From Candidatus Binataceae bacterium (GTDB lineage: Bacteria; Desulfobacterota; Binatia; Binatales; Binataceae): a DNA stretch of 6,722 nucleotides. Shown here in pieces: positions 1 through 5,235 of the stretch (within the stretch, counting starts at the first letter, position 1; each line of letters begins with the position of its first letter). The notes below the pieces were generated by a model, which was given only the letters and a program-made list of their open reading frames with translations, ran no database searches and had not been told where the DNA came from. The stretch spans positions 1-6,722 of the forward strand of contig JASHZA010000097.1 of assembly GCA_030042765.1 (NCBI GenBank). The letters are read 5' to 3'. The position numbers and the translations under genes are program-made.

Positions 1-1706
1 CCGGGCTGCTTAGCGGAGGAGGAGGCCCAACTTCGCTGTCGCCGCAGACCGGAAGGAATTCACTTGGCCGCGGCAGTTCGCTCGGTCTGCTGAACGGCTC
101 GGCATTCGGTTCAGGCGGCTTCGGCGGCGGCGGGTTTGGTGCCGGCAACGGCAGCAGCTTTGGTGGTGGCATGATGGGCGGCGCGATGGGTGGCGGCGGG
201 TCGATGATGGGCCTTCGTGGCGGAGGAGCCAGCACCAGTGGCTCAACCACGGCGAGCAGCGGTGGCACGCACACCGCGGATTTCGAAAACCCGGTCACGG
301 TAACCGCGGATCCGGCAACCAATTCGCTCGTCGTCAGTGCCGCACCTCAGGATTACGAGACGCTTCTGCGCGTAATCGATGCGCTAGACATCCCTCGGGT
401 GCAGGTCTTCGTGCAGGCCATCATTGTGGAAGTGGATGTCAACCATGCCAAGGACATAGGCGTCAACTTCCTCGCCTCAACCGGAGTAGGCAGTACCATT
501 CCCCTGGCCTCGCTAAATTTCGGAAACTTGCAGACCGCTCTGGGCAATCCGCTGGGTCTGACCGGCCTTGGCATCGGGCTCGCTTCCGGCAGTAGTTGCA
601 GTATTCCGTCTACCCTGTCGACCAGCGGATCGACCTCCACGACGACCAGCACCATCACAGCCCCCTGCGACATCGCGCTAATGACGGCGCTCGAGAGCGA
701 TACCCACAGCAACGTGCTCTCTGCGCCGACTCTGCTCACTGCTGACAACGAAGAGGCGATGATCGTGGTTGGCCAGAATCTGCCGTTCGTCGGTTCCTCG
801 GCGGCCAACGCAGGTCTACCCGGGCAAATCTTCAATTCGGTCGACCGCCAGAACGTCGGTATCACCCTCGATATCGTGCCGCAGGTCTCCCAGGGCGACT
901 ACGTCAAGCTCGACATTTACGAGGAAGTATCCAACGTCGTCCCGAGTACGACCAACCAGCAAACCAATCCGCTCGGACCAACCACGACCATCGACTCGGC
1001 CTCAACCACTGTGCTTGTGCAGGATCATCGGACTGCGGTAATCGGTGGGCTGCTCTCGAGCGATCAGGAAAACGGTCGCCAGGGGGTCCCGTTCCTTTCT
1101 GATATTCCTGTGCTGGGCAATCTTTTTAGCGACAACTCGCGCTCAGTAACCAAGCAGGACCTGCTGGTCTTTCTGACGCCCCACGTGGTGCGTACGCGTG
1201 AAGATCTGCAGTCGCTGGCGCTGGACCAGCGACAGAAGTTCGTGCGCGCGTTGGGTCGACGTGAAATCAACAACATGCCTCCATCTCAGTTCCAGCAACT
1301 CTACCAACCGAACTTCAGCGCGCCGGTATCACCGCAGGACAGTCTGATGCAGTCCCAACCGGTCATGCCCGGAGGTGGTTATGGCCCCATGCCTGGTATG
1401 ACCTTGACGCCTGCCGCGCCCGGGCCAATGAACCCGGCCCCAGCAACTGCGCCTATGCTCGGGCCTCATAGCTTCAACACGGTGACGCCGCCGGGCGCGA
1501 CGGTTGCTGGCCCAGCGATAGCGGCGACCGAACCCCCGGCCAGCACCGCTCCCTCAGGCACCAGCAGTGGCTCTACCGCCAATCCAGTGGTGGCCTATGC
1601 TGCACCTTCATCAAGTGCGACCGGGCCGGCCATGGATCCTCCGCCTGCATTCCCCGCGATGCGGCTTGGCGCGACCAGCGTCGTTGGGCGAAGCTCATCG
1701 CCGTAG
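1..1706 (+). CDS. gspD: Type II secretion system secretin GspD, 3' part (5' end outside window)
   Basis: This gene encodes the outer-membrane secretin of the type II secretion system, the multimeric gated channel through which folded periplasmic proteins leave the cell. The frame is open from base 3 to the TAG at 1704-1706, giving 567 visible residues and no start codon, so the N0-N2 domains lie upstream. In order one sees a Gly/Ser-rich low-complexity stretch (visible residues about 1-90), the end of an N3 domain (about 94-135, including NSLVVSA and DALDIPRVQVFVQAIIVEV), then the secretin barrel domain (about 140-397). The family signature is clear: DHRTAVIGGLL followed by VPFLSDIPVLGNLF and DLLVFLTPHVVR. 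A Pro/Ala/Gly/Ser-rich tail of about 130 residues follows. The only two visible cysteines (residues 199 and 222) flank a Ser/Thr-rich loop inside the barrel domain. A type IV pilus PilQ is less likely given the N3 and linker style. The next gene is not another gsp gene. Confidence 0.93.
   Translation, partial: GLLSGGGGPTSLSPQTGRNSLGRGSSLGLLNGSAFGSGGFGGGGFGAGNGSSFGGGMMGGAMGGGGSMMGLRGGGASTSGSTTASSGGTHTADFENPVTVTADPATNSLVVSAAPQDYETLLRVIDALDIPRVQVFVQAIIVEVDVNHAKDIGVNFLASTGVGSTIPLASLNFGNLQTALGNPLGLTGLGIGLASGSSCSIPSTLSTSGSTSTTTSTITAPCDIALMTALESDTHSNVLSAPTLLTADNEEAMIVVGQNLPFVGSSAANAGLPGQIFNSVDRQNVGITLDIVPQVSQGDYVKLDIYEEVSNVVPSTTNQQTNPLGPTTTIDSASTTVLVQDHRTAVIGGLLSSDQENGRQGVPFLSDIPVLGNLFSDNSRSVTKQDLLVFLTPHVVRTREDLQSLALDQRQKFVRALGRREINNMPPSQFQQLYQPNFSAPVSPQDSLMQSQPVMPGGGYGPMPGMTLTPAAPGPMNPAPATAPMLGPHSFNTVTPPGATVAGPAIAATEPPASTAPSGTSSGSTANPVVAYAAPSSSATGPAMDPPPAFPAMRLGATSVVGRSSSP
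3..275 (+). repeat. Gly/Ser-rich low-complexity coding segment of the secretin
   Basis: The first roughly 90 visible codons of gspD are dominated by Gly, Ser, Met and Ala, with repeated units such as GGGG, FGGGGFG and MMGG/AMGGGG/SMMG. At DNA level this is a run of ggc/ggt/ggg codons with near-repeats around 120-215. Gly-rich insertions in the loop of the N3 domain are usual in GspD, so this is most simply a flexible linker facing the periplasmic chamber. The length of the insertion cannot be measured because the gene starts outside the window. Confidence 0.75.
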
Positions 1707-1816
1707 CGGGCATTTCTGTCGACCACTACTACGCCTTCCATCCGGACCGCGTCGGTCTAATCGAACACCATGCATTCTCTTGCGGGCGGCCCCCCGCTTT
1801 GGAAGTTTGAGACGTT
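1707..1816. other. Intergenic gap gspD-lpxL with two small inverted repeats
   Basis: This 110-base gap separates two genes on the same strand. It holds GACCG-cgt-CGGTC (1745-1757) and GCGGG-cggccc-CCCGC (1782-1797). The second is followed by only three T residues and sits directly before the ribosome binding site of the acyltransferase, so it is not a convincing terminator. I see no good -35/-10 pair. The genes could be read on one transcript or the acyltransferase could have its own weak promoter. Confidence 0.35.
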
Positions 1817-2737
1817 ATGCCGCGCCAGACTGGCAGGTTAAGGGCGTGGGTCGAATATGCCGCGATGGGGCCGCCATGGGCATTGTTGCGGGCGCTTCCT
1901 CTGGAATCCGCGGTACCTATGGGAGCCGCCGCGGGTGCTCTTGTCGCGAAACTCGATCCGGTCAACCGGCGCATCGGGATGCGCAACCTTCAAATTGCCT
2001 TTCCAGAGCGTGATGTCAAAGAACATCGACGGATCCTGACCGCTGCTTACCGCAACTACGGTCGGATGGCAGCCGAGTGGATTCACGCTTTCGAATTCAC
2101 CCGCACGAACATCGAGCAATACGTTACGTATGAGTCGCCGGAATACTGGAAGGATGCCATCAGCGTCTCGAGCGGCCGCGGCATCCTGGTTCTCACGGCC
2201 CATTTTGGCAACTTCGAGCTGCTTTCGCTCGCGCATTCGATTTACGGCAACCGCATCGCAATCGTTCAGCGCCCCAATCGCAATCCGATCATCGATGCCG
2301 CAGTGACCGCACGCCGCACCCGTTTCGGCAATATCAGCATTCCACGCAAAGGAGCGGCCCGCGAAGTTATCCGGCTGCTGCGTGACAATTGGATGGTGAC
2401 AATACCGCTTGACCTGGATACGCGTCGCGGCGTGTTTGTTGACTTCTTCTCGAAGCCTGCAGCGACTAACGAGGCACTCGCTCGAATTGCGATGGCGACG
2501 GGCGCGCCGGTACTCCCGGCGTTTATGGTGCGCGAAGGCTCCACGACTCGCCATCGAATCAAACTTCTTCCTGTGATCGAATTGGAGCGTCGCCGCGACC
2601 GGCGCGAATCAGTACTGATCAACACGCAGCGCTTTACCGACGCCATCGCGGAGACTATCCGGCTCCGTCCCGAGCACTGGAACTGGATCCATCGTCGCTG
2701 GAAGACCCGGCCTCCAGGGGAGGCCCGCTTCTACTAA
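1817..2737 (+). CDS. LpxL/HtrB-family lysophospholipid/lipid A late acyltransferase
   Basis: The predicted 306-residue inner-membrane acyltransferase would transfer a fatty acyl chain from acyl-ACP to a Kdo-lipid A precursor or a related lipid at the cytoplasmic face. Its length matches E. coli LpxL. The catalytic HX4E motif is present as HFGNFE (His129, Glu134) in the context LVLTAHFGNFELLSLA. Other family blocks are QRPNRNPIID (151-160), RRGVFVDFFSKPAATNEALAR (203-223, split by a conserved FF), TGAPVLPAF (228-236) and the C-terminal PEHWNWIHRRWKTRP (285-299). A hydrophobic N-terminal stretch (about 14-45) is the expected membrane anchor. The ATG at 1817 is chosen because it retains this anchor. 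GGAAG at 1801-1805 is a plausible but rather distant ribosome binding site. The segment usually carrying an Asp-Gln pair before the GVFV block reads LDLD here. The exact lipid substrate and acyl chain cannot be told, so no lpxL/lpxM/lpxP symbol is given. Confidence 0.92.
   Translation: MPRQTGRLRAWVEYAAMGPPWALLRALPLESAVPMGAAAGALVAKLDPVNRRIGMRNLQIAFPERDVKEHRRILTAAYRNYGRMAAEWIHAFEFTRTNIEQYVTYESPEYWKDAISVSSGRGILVLTAHFGNFELLSLAHSIYGNRIAIVQRPNRNPIIDAAVTARRTRFGNISIPRKGAAREVIRLLRDNWMVTIPLDLDTRRGVFVDFFSKPAATNEALARIAMATGAPVLPAFMVREGSTTRHRIKLLPVIELERRRDRRESVLINTQRFTDAIAETIRLRPEHWNWIHRRWKTRPPGEARFY
2709..2725. other. 7-bp inverted repeat over the end of the acyltransferase gene
   Basis: GGCCTCC (2709-2715) and GGAGGCC (2719-2725) form a perfect GC-rich stem with an AGG loop, ending 12 bases before the gene's end. 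It lies inside the Pro-Pro-Gly-Glu-Ala-Arg codons, and the downstream sequence is not a T-run, so a classic intrinsic terminator is not supported. It may slow RNA decay or aid termination, or be a by-product of the codons. Confidence 0.35.
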
Positions 2738-2763
2738 TCCACAGGTGTCGGATATGATTCGTC

Positions 2764-2961
2764 GTGATGACTGAGCAACTGAAACCGCGGTGTGAAGTAC
2801 CGGAAATCCAACCGAAGCCCAATATGACTTCCGTCGCGATGCGGACGCAAGCGCCGACGCCGGTTACTTCGTCCGACCCTTTCAAGCCGCATGCTCTGTA
2901 CGTCGCCGCTTGCGGCGTGTTGTGCGATGTCTTCTGGTGGGCGCGCGGCAAGGAAAACTAA
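2764..2961 (+). CDS. Doubtful small hypothetical ORF (65 codons)
   Basis: A GTG (2764) followed at once by ATG (2767) opens a frame that ends with TAA at 2959-2961, about 56 bases before the ferredoxin start. The product would begin with a polar Pro/Lys/Glu-rich part and end with HALYVAACGVLCDVFWWARG, a short hydrophobic stretch with two Cys and two Trp. I recognise no family. The ribosome binding site is weak (CGGA at 2750-2753 is the best upstream purine run), and antisense frames cross the same bases, so chance is a serious alternative. It is listed because it is the only sense-strand ORF filling this 280-base gap. Confidence 0.22.
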   Translation: MMTEQLKPRCEVPEIQPKPNMTSVAMRTQAPTPVTSSDPFKPHALYVAACGVLCDVFWWARGKEN

Positions 2962-3003
2962 AGTGACGCTCGAAATTCGCAGGTTAAACGCGAGATGAGA
3001 CTT

Positions 3004-3011
3004 AAGGAAAG
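3004..3011 (+). promoter_or_regulatory. Ribosome binding site of the Rieske ferredoxin
   Basis: AAGGAAAG lies six bases before the ATG at 3018 and supports that start. No other in-frame start codon gives a full Rieske domain with so good a site. Confidence 0.7.
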
Positions 3012-3017
3012 CGTACG

Positions 3018-3329
3018 ATGGCATTGATAAGGGCTTGCACGGCCGAAGAGCTCAAACCGGGTCAGGCGCTTCGCCTGAATCTCACGCCCCCAATCGCCCT
3101 TTATCGTCTGAATGACGGCTTTTATGCGACGGATGACACCTGCACGCACGCGCAAACGTCGCTCGCCGCCGGCGACATCGATCTCGAAGAATGCACCGTT
3201 GAATGCCCTTACCACGCCTCACTCTTCGATATCCGAACCGGCAACGTGCTCTCGCTGCCGGCGAGCAAACCACTTAAAACCTACCCCGTCAGCGTGGTCG
3301 GCGACGAAGTCTTCATCGAAGTTGGCTGA
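3018..3329 (+). CDS. Rieske [2Fe-2S] ferredoxin, dioxygenase-ferredoxin type
   Basis: This 103-residue soluble protein is a single Rieske domain, the size of ring-hydroxylating dioxygenase ferredoxins (BphF/HcaC type) and of the related NirD-like small Rieske proteins. Both cluster motifs are intact: C-T-H (Cys42, His44) and CPYH (Cys63, His66), followed by the usual SLFDIRTGNVLSLPA and KTYPVSVVGDEVFIEV blocks. The two Cys and two His would ligate a [2Fe-2S] cluster used for electron transfer. There is no signal peptide or membrane anchor, so it should act in the cytoplasm. No oxygenase alpha or beta subunit and no ferredoxin reductase is adjacent, so its partner is unknown. The gene stands alone on the plus strand and converges with the dehydrogenase gene, 44 bases away. 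Confidence 0.92.
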   Translation: MALIRACTAEELKPGQALRLNLTPPIALYRLNDGFYATDDTCTHAQTSLAAGDIDLEECTVECPYHASLFDIRTGNVLSLPASKPLKTYPVSVVGDEVFIEVG

Positions 3330-3373
3330 GGCCCGCTCGGCTAATCCCGTGGCTGCCGGCAGGCGCACGAGGG
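3330..3373. other. Convergent gap, ferredoxin and dehydrogenase
   Basis: The two stop codons are separated by 44 bases. The only structure seen is CTGCCGGCAG (3353-3362), a perfect palindrome without a loop, so it cannot fold as a normal terminator hairpin in RNA. No T-run is present on either strand. Read-through between the two genes is therefore possible. Confidence 0.4.
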
Positions 3374-4429
3374 TTACAAATTCGCGATGACGGCCTCGGT
3401 GAAATCGGCGGTTCTGGCGTTTCCACCTTGATCCGCCGTCAACTGTTTCTTGGCAGCGTAGACCTTGCGAATCGCGTTCTCGAAGCGTTTGGACTTCTCA
3501 CGCAGGCCTAAATAATCAAGCATCATCACCGCCGAGAGCATCGTCGCGGTAGGATTGATGATGCCCATGCCCTTGATGTCGGGTGCGGTGCCGTGCACGG
3601 ACTCGAAGTAAGCGTAGTCATCACCGTAACATCCTGAAGGGGCGACTCCGAGGCCGCCGATCGTGCCGGCCGCCGCGTCGGACATGATATCGCCGTAAAG
3701 GTTCGGCATCACAACCACATCCAGGTCGTGTGAACTTTGTACGACCCGGCGTGCGAAATCATCGATGATGAACTGTTCGTACTTCAGCCCGGGGTAGCCG
3801 GTCACGACCTCTTCGACGATCTGACGAAATAGCCCGTCTGATTCTCGCAACATGTTGTACTTCGAGGTGCAGGTGACCTTGCCTGGATGGCCCTCGGCCT
3901 TGCGACGAATGGCCAGTTTGCACGCGAAATGCGCGATATTGCGAGTGTTGCGCTCGGTGATCACCTTGATCGCGTAAATCCCGCGCTCGGCTGTATCGAG
4001 TTCGGCGCGCAAGACACGGCTGCTGAGGTGAAGTGGGGCGAGCGTCGAGAGCGGCCCCTCGAGCCCGAGATAAAGATCCTCGAGATTTTCGCGCACGATT
4101 ACGAAGTCGATGCCCTCAGGATTGGCCAGCGGGCTCTTGAAGCCCTTCATGTAGCGGCAGGGGCGGACGTTCGCGTAGGTCTTTCTGCCCCAGCGCAAGT
4201 AACCAATGCCGCCGGTCTTTCCGGAGGTCGAACCGAACAAAGTCGAATCCGACGCGTCAATCGCGGCGCGCACCGTCTTCTCGGTCTCGCCGCGGACCCA
4301 GCTTTCGCCGGTGGGAAACTCGATGAACTCGAGATCAACCTCGAGCGCCCGCATCACCTCCATTGCTGCATAGACAGTTTGCGGCGCCTCGTCGTCGCCC
4401 GGCAGCACCACGACTTTTTTCTGGGCCAC
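3374..4429 (-). CDS. NAD-dependent isocitrate/isopropylmalate/homoisocitrate dehydrogenase family
   Basis: The 351-residue enzyme belongs to the beta-decarboxylating dehydrogenases, which oxidise and decarboxylate a 2-hydroxy acid such as isocitrate, 3-isopropylmalate or homoisocitrate. Aligned by eye to E. coli Icd, the three substrate arginines have exact spacing (Arg79, Arg89 in YANVRP, Arg113 in VIVREN). The catalytic Tyr120 (DLYLG) and Lys190 (TCTSKYN) are present, as are metal-binding Asp residues at IIDD (223-224) and GDIMSD (247, 251). HGTAPDI (Asp284, Ile285) is the NAD-type, not NADP-type, signature. The residue matching phosphorylated Ser113 of Icd is Gly, and GIGYLRWGRKTYANVRP most resembles homoisocitrate or NAD-isocitrate enzymes. 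The open frame extends 20 codons upstream to an ATG at 4489, but the GTG at 4429 is preferred because GGGAGGAA lies five bases before it and the family's N terminus starts there. It lies downstream of the flavin reductase gene. Confidence 0.9.
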   Translation of the reverse strand: MAQKKVVVLPGDDEAPQTVYAAMEVMRALEVDLEFIEFPTGESWVRGETEKTVRAAIDASDSTLFGSTSGKTGGIGYLRWGRKTYANVRPCRYMKGFKSPLANPEGIDFVIVRENLEDLYLGLEGPLSTLAPLHLSSRVLRAELDTAERGIYAIKVITERNTRNIAHFACKLAIRRKAEGHPGKVTCTSKYNMLRESDGLFRQIVEEVVTGYPGLKYEQFIIDDFARRVVQSSHDLDVVVMPNLYGDIMSDAAAGTIGGLGVAPSGCYGDDYAYFESVHGTAPDIKGMGIINPTATMLSAVMMLDYLGLREKSKRFENAIRKVYAAKKQLTADQGGNARTADFTEAVIANL

Positions 4430-4445
4430 TTCGGTTCCTCCCGAA
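4430..4445 (-). promoter_or_regulatory. Strong ribosome binding site in a small hairpin loop before the GTG start
   Basis: Reading the minus strand, TTCGG (4445-4441), GAGGAA (4440-4435) and CCGAA (4434-4430) run directly into GTG (4429-4427). The purine-rich ribosome binding site therefore forms the whole loop of a possible 5-bp stem. It decides the GTG as start over the upstream ATG at 4489. Confidence 0.6.
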
Positions 4446-4542
4446 ACTTCGGAACTTTCCCAAACCGGCCAAAAGCACCCGGCGCTCATCGCGACTGGCG
4501 CGCGAAGAGCGCTGGGTAGTTAACTTCGATCCGCCCCTGCAA

Positions 4543-4591
4543 CGCGCGGACTAACGAGCCGCGCCACCTGTTACTCGGTTAGCGCTGCGCG
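4543..4591 (-). other. Imperfect hairpin after the flavin reductase gene
   Basis: CGCGC (4543-4547) pairs with GCGCG (4587-4591), and CTAACGAG (4551-4558) pairs with CTCGGTTAG (4574-4582) with one bulged G. The stem is interrupted by a small internal loop and closed by a 15-base loop. It begins three bases past the flavin reductase stop. No T-run follows on the minus strand, so it is not a standard intrinsic terminator. It may separate expression of the two genes by protecting the upstream message. Confidence 0.45.
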
Positions 4592-4593
4592 GC

Positions 4594-5070
4594 TCAACCA
4601 CCATAGTTGAAGCCGCATTCCTTGAGCGTAAGGGGGTCGTTCTCTTTGTTTAGGCAAGCCTCGGTCACGACGCCGACTGCGATGCTGTGATCGCCGTGTT
4701 CGTAGAAGTGCACCACATCGCATTCGACCGTGGCCGGAGCGTCGCAGATTATCGGACATCCGTTCTTCCCGGCTACATAGGCATAATTGCCGAACTTGCC
4801 GTCCTTGGGTTCGACGTGCTTGAAGAAGGCCAACGCCAAATCCTTCTGACCGGTGCCGAGCATCGAGAGCGTGAATTTCTTCGACTGTTTGACCAGTTCG
4901 TGCGCGGTCGAGTCAGTCTTGATCCCGACTACCACTAGCTGGGGCGCGAACCTCTCCTGAGTGGTCCAGTTAATGGTTGCGACGGTTTGCTTGTCGCCGT
5001 GCTTCGCGCCGAGGATTTGAAGCCCGTAGGGGATCATCCGCAGCCCTTTTTTCTTTGCATTTTCGTCCAT
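4594..5070 (-). CDS. Flavin reductase-like FMN-binding split-barrel protein
   Basis: The 158-residue protein matches the flavin reductase-like (DIM6/NTAB) split beta-barrel family, which binds FMN and uses NAD(P)H to reduce free or bound flavin, often for a partner oxygenase. Visible family features are the N-terminal IPYGLQILGA strand, the segment RFAPQLVVVGIKTDSTAHELV (40-60, with the P-x-L-V-V-V strand), KKFTLSMLGTGQKDLALAFF (64-83) and DAPATVECDVVHFYEHGDHSIAVGVV (110-135) with the conserved G-D-H at 126-128. The C terminus ends in GFNYGG, as in many members. There is no signal peptide. GGAGG at 5081-5085 lies ten bases before the ATG and supports this start over the Met at residue 12. It is the first gene of a probable two-gene minus-strand unit with the dehydrogenase. 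The real electron acceptor is unknown, and some relatives bind FMN without a known reaction. Confidence 0.88.
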   Translation of the reverse strand: MDENAKKKGLRMIPYGLQILGAKHGDKQTVATINWTTQERFAPQLVVVGIKTDSTAHELVKQSKKFTLSMLGTGQKDLALAFFKHVEPKDGKFGNYAYVAGKNGCPIICDAPATVECDVVHFYEHGDHSIAVGVVTEACLNKENDPLTLKECGFNYGG

Positions 5071-5080
5071 CGGTCAAAAG

Positions 5081-5085
5081 CCTCC
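5081..5085 (-). promoter_or_regulatory. Ribosome binding site of the flavin reductase gene
   Basis: On the minus strand GGAGG is followed by ten bases and the ATG at 5070. The spacing is a little long but no better site favours another start. Confidence 0.65.
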
Positions 5086-5093
5086 GCTTGAGT

Positions 5094-5110
5094 TGCATAA
5101 AATCGGTCCG
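5094..5110 (-). promoter_or_regulatory. Putative promoter element for the minus-strand unit
   Basis: On the minus strand CGGACCGAT (5110-5102) is followed after two bases by TATGCA (5099-5094), a weak -10-like hexamer (TAT matches only). The arrangement mirrors that on the plus strand at 5199-5215. A start about seven bases on would give a short leader holding the GGAGG. Confidence 0.35.
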
Positions 5111-5177
5111 CGCGCCGCTGCCCGCAATCTCCGGGCGTGCTTCGTTTTGCGCCCGCAACGCCCGGCCCCCGAGCCGT

Positions 5178-5190
5178 CGCGAACGTCGCG
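5178..5190. promoter_or_regulatory. Short palindrome near the -35 position
   Basis: CGCGA-acg-TCGCG is a perfect 5+5 inverted repeat that reaches into the place where a -35 box would lie for the TATAAT at 5210. No TTGACA-like hexamer is there. It could be an activator or repressor site, but such GC-rich palindromes also occur by chance in this base composition. Confidence 0.3.
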
Positions 5191-5198
5191 GCGAGCCT

Positions 5199-5215
5199 CG
5201 GACCGATGCTATAAT
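5199..5215 (+). promoter_or_regulatory. Putative promoter of the DUF971 gene with perfect TATAAT
   Basis: CGGACCGAT (5199-5207) is followed after two bases by TATAAT (5210-5215), a perfect -10 consensus. There is no recognisable -35 box at the normal spacing (5187-5192 reads CGCGGC). Transcription would start near 5222, giving a leader of about 14 bases. The same CGGACCGAT element stands on the other strand at 5102-5110, suggesting shared control of the divergent genes. Confidence 0.5.
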
Positions 5216-5233
5216 TGCACGCCAAGAGTGCAA
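5215..5233. promoter_or_regulatory. Inverted repeat TTGCAC-N7-GTGCAA at the transcription/translation start
   Basis: TTGCAC (5215-5220) and GTGCAA (5228-5233) are perfect inverted repeats separated by seven bases. The left arm shares its first T with the TATAAT, and the right arm ends two bases before the ATG at 5236. Its position over the expected start site fits a repressor operator better than an RNA hairpin, because the left arm would lie mostly upstream of +1. Confidence 0.5.
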
Positions 5234-5235
5234 CA

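Larger units (their letters stand above)
2738..3017. other. Intergenic gap between acyltransferase and ferredoxin
   Basis: Apart from the doubtful small ORF, the gap contains one short hairpin, CGCCG-cttg-CGGCG (2904-2917 as CGCCGC-tt-GCGGCG), with no T-run after it. I could not find a convincing -35/-10 pair for the ferredoxin; TAAACG at 2985-2990 is only a weak candidate. No tRNA-like or riboswitch-like core was recognised. Confidence 0.4.

Noticed and set aside
1..275. Gly-rich repeats as a possible PE_PGRS-like or separate surface protein
   Set aside because: The frame continues without a break into the N3 and secretin domains, where Gly-rich linkers are usual.
1782..1800. GC-rich hairpin with three T residues as a terminator of gspD
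   Set aside because: The stem has only five pairs and the T-run is too short, and it lies immediately upstream of the next gene's ribosome binding site. It is described only as an inverted repeat.
1567..2013. A 148-codon plus-strand frame bridging gspD and the acyltransferase
   Set aside because: It overlaps the ends of two supported genes out of frame and has no recognisable domain.
1838..2554. A 238-codon minus-strand open frame
   Set aside because: It is antisense to the acyltransferase, whose catalytic motifs are intact; the product has no family features.
3353..3362. CTGCCGGCAG as a bidirectional terminator between the convergent genes
   Set aside because: The palindrome has no loop and no flanking T-runs on either strand.
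4430..4489. A 20-codon N-terminal extension of the dehydrogenase from the ATG at 4489
   Set aside because: The GTG at 4429 has a strong ribosome binding site (GGGAGGAA) and matches the usual family N terminus; the extension shows no family similarity.
3887..4519. A 210-codon plus-strand open frame
   Set aside because: It lies antisense across the well-supported dehydrogenase gene, has an Arg/Ala-rich shadow composition and shows no recognisable domain.
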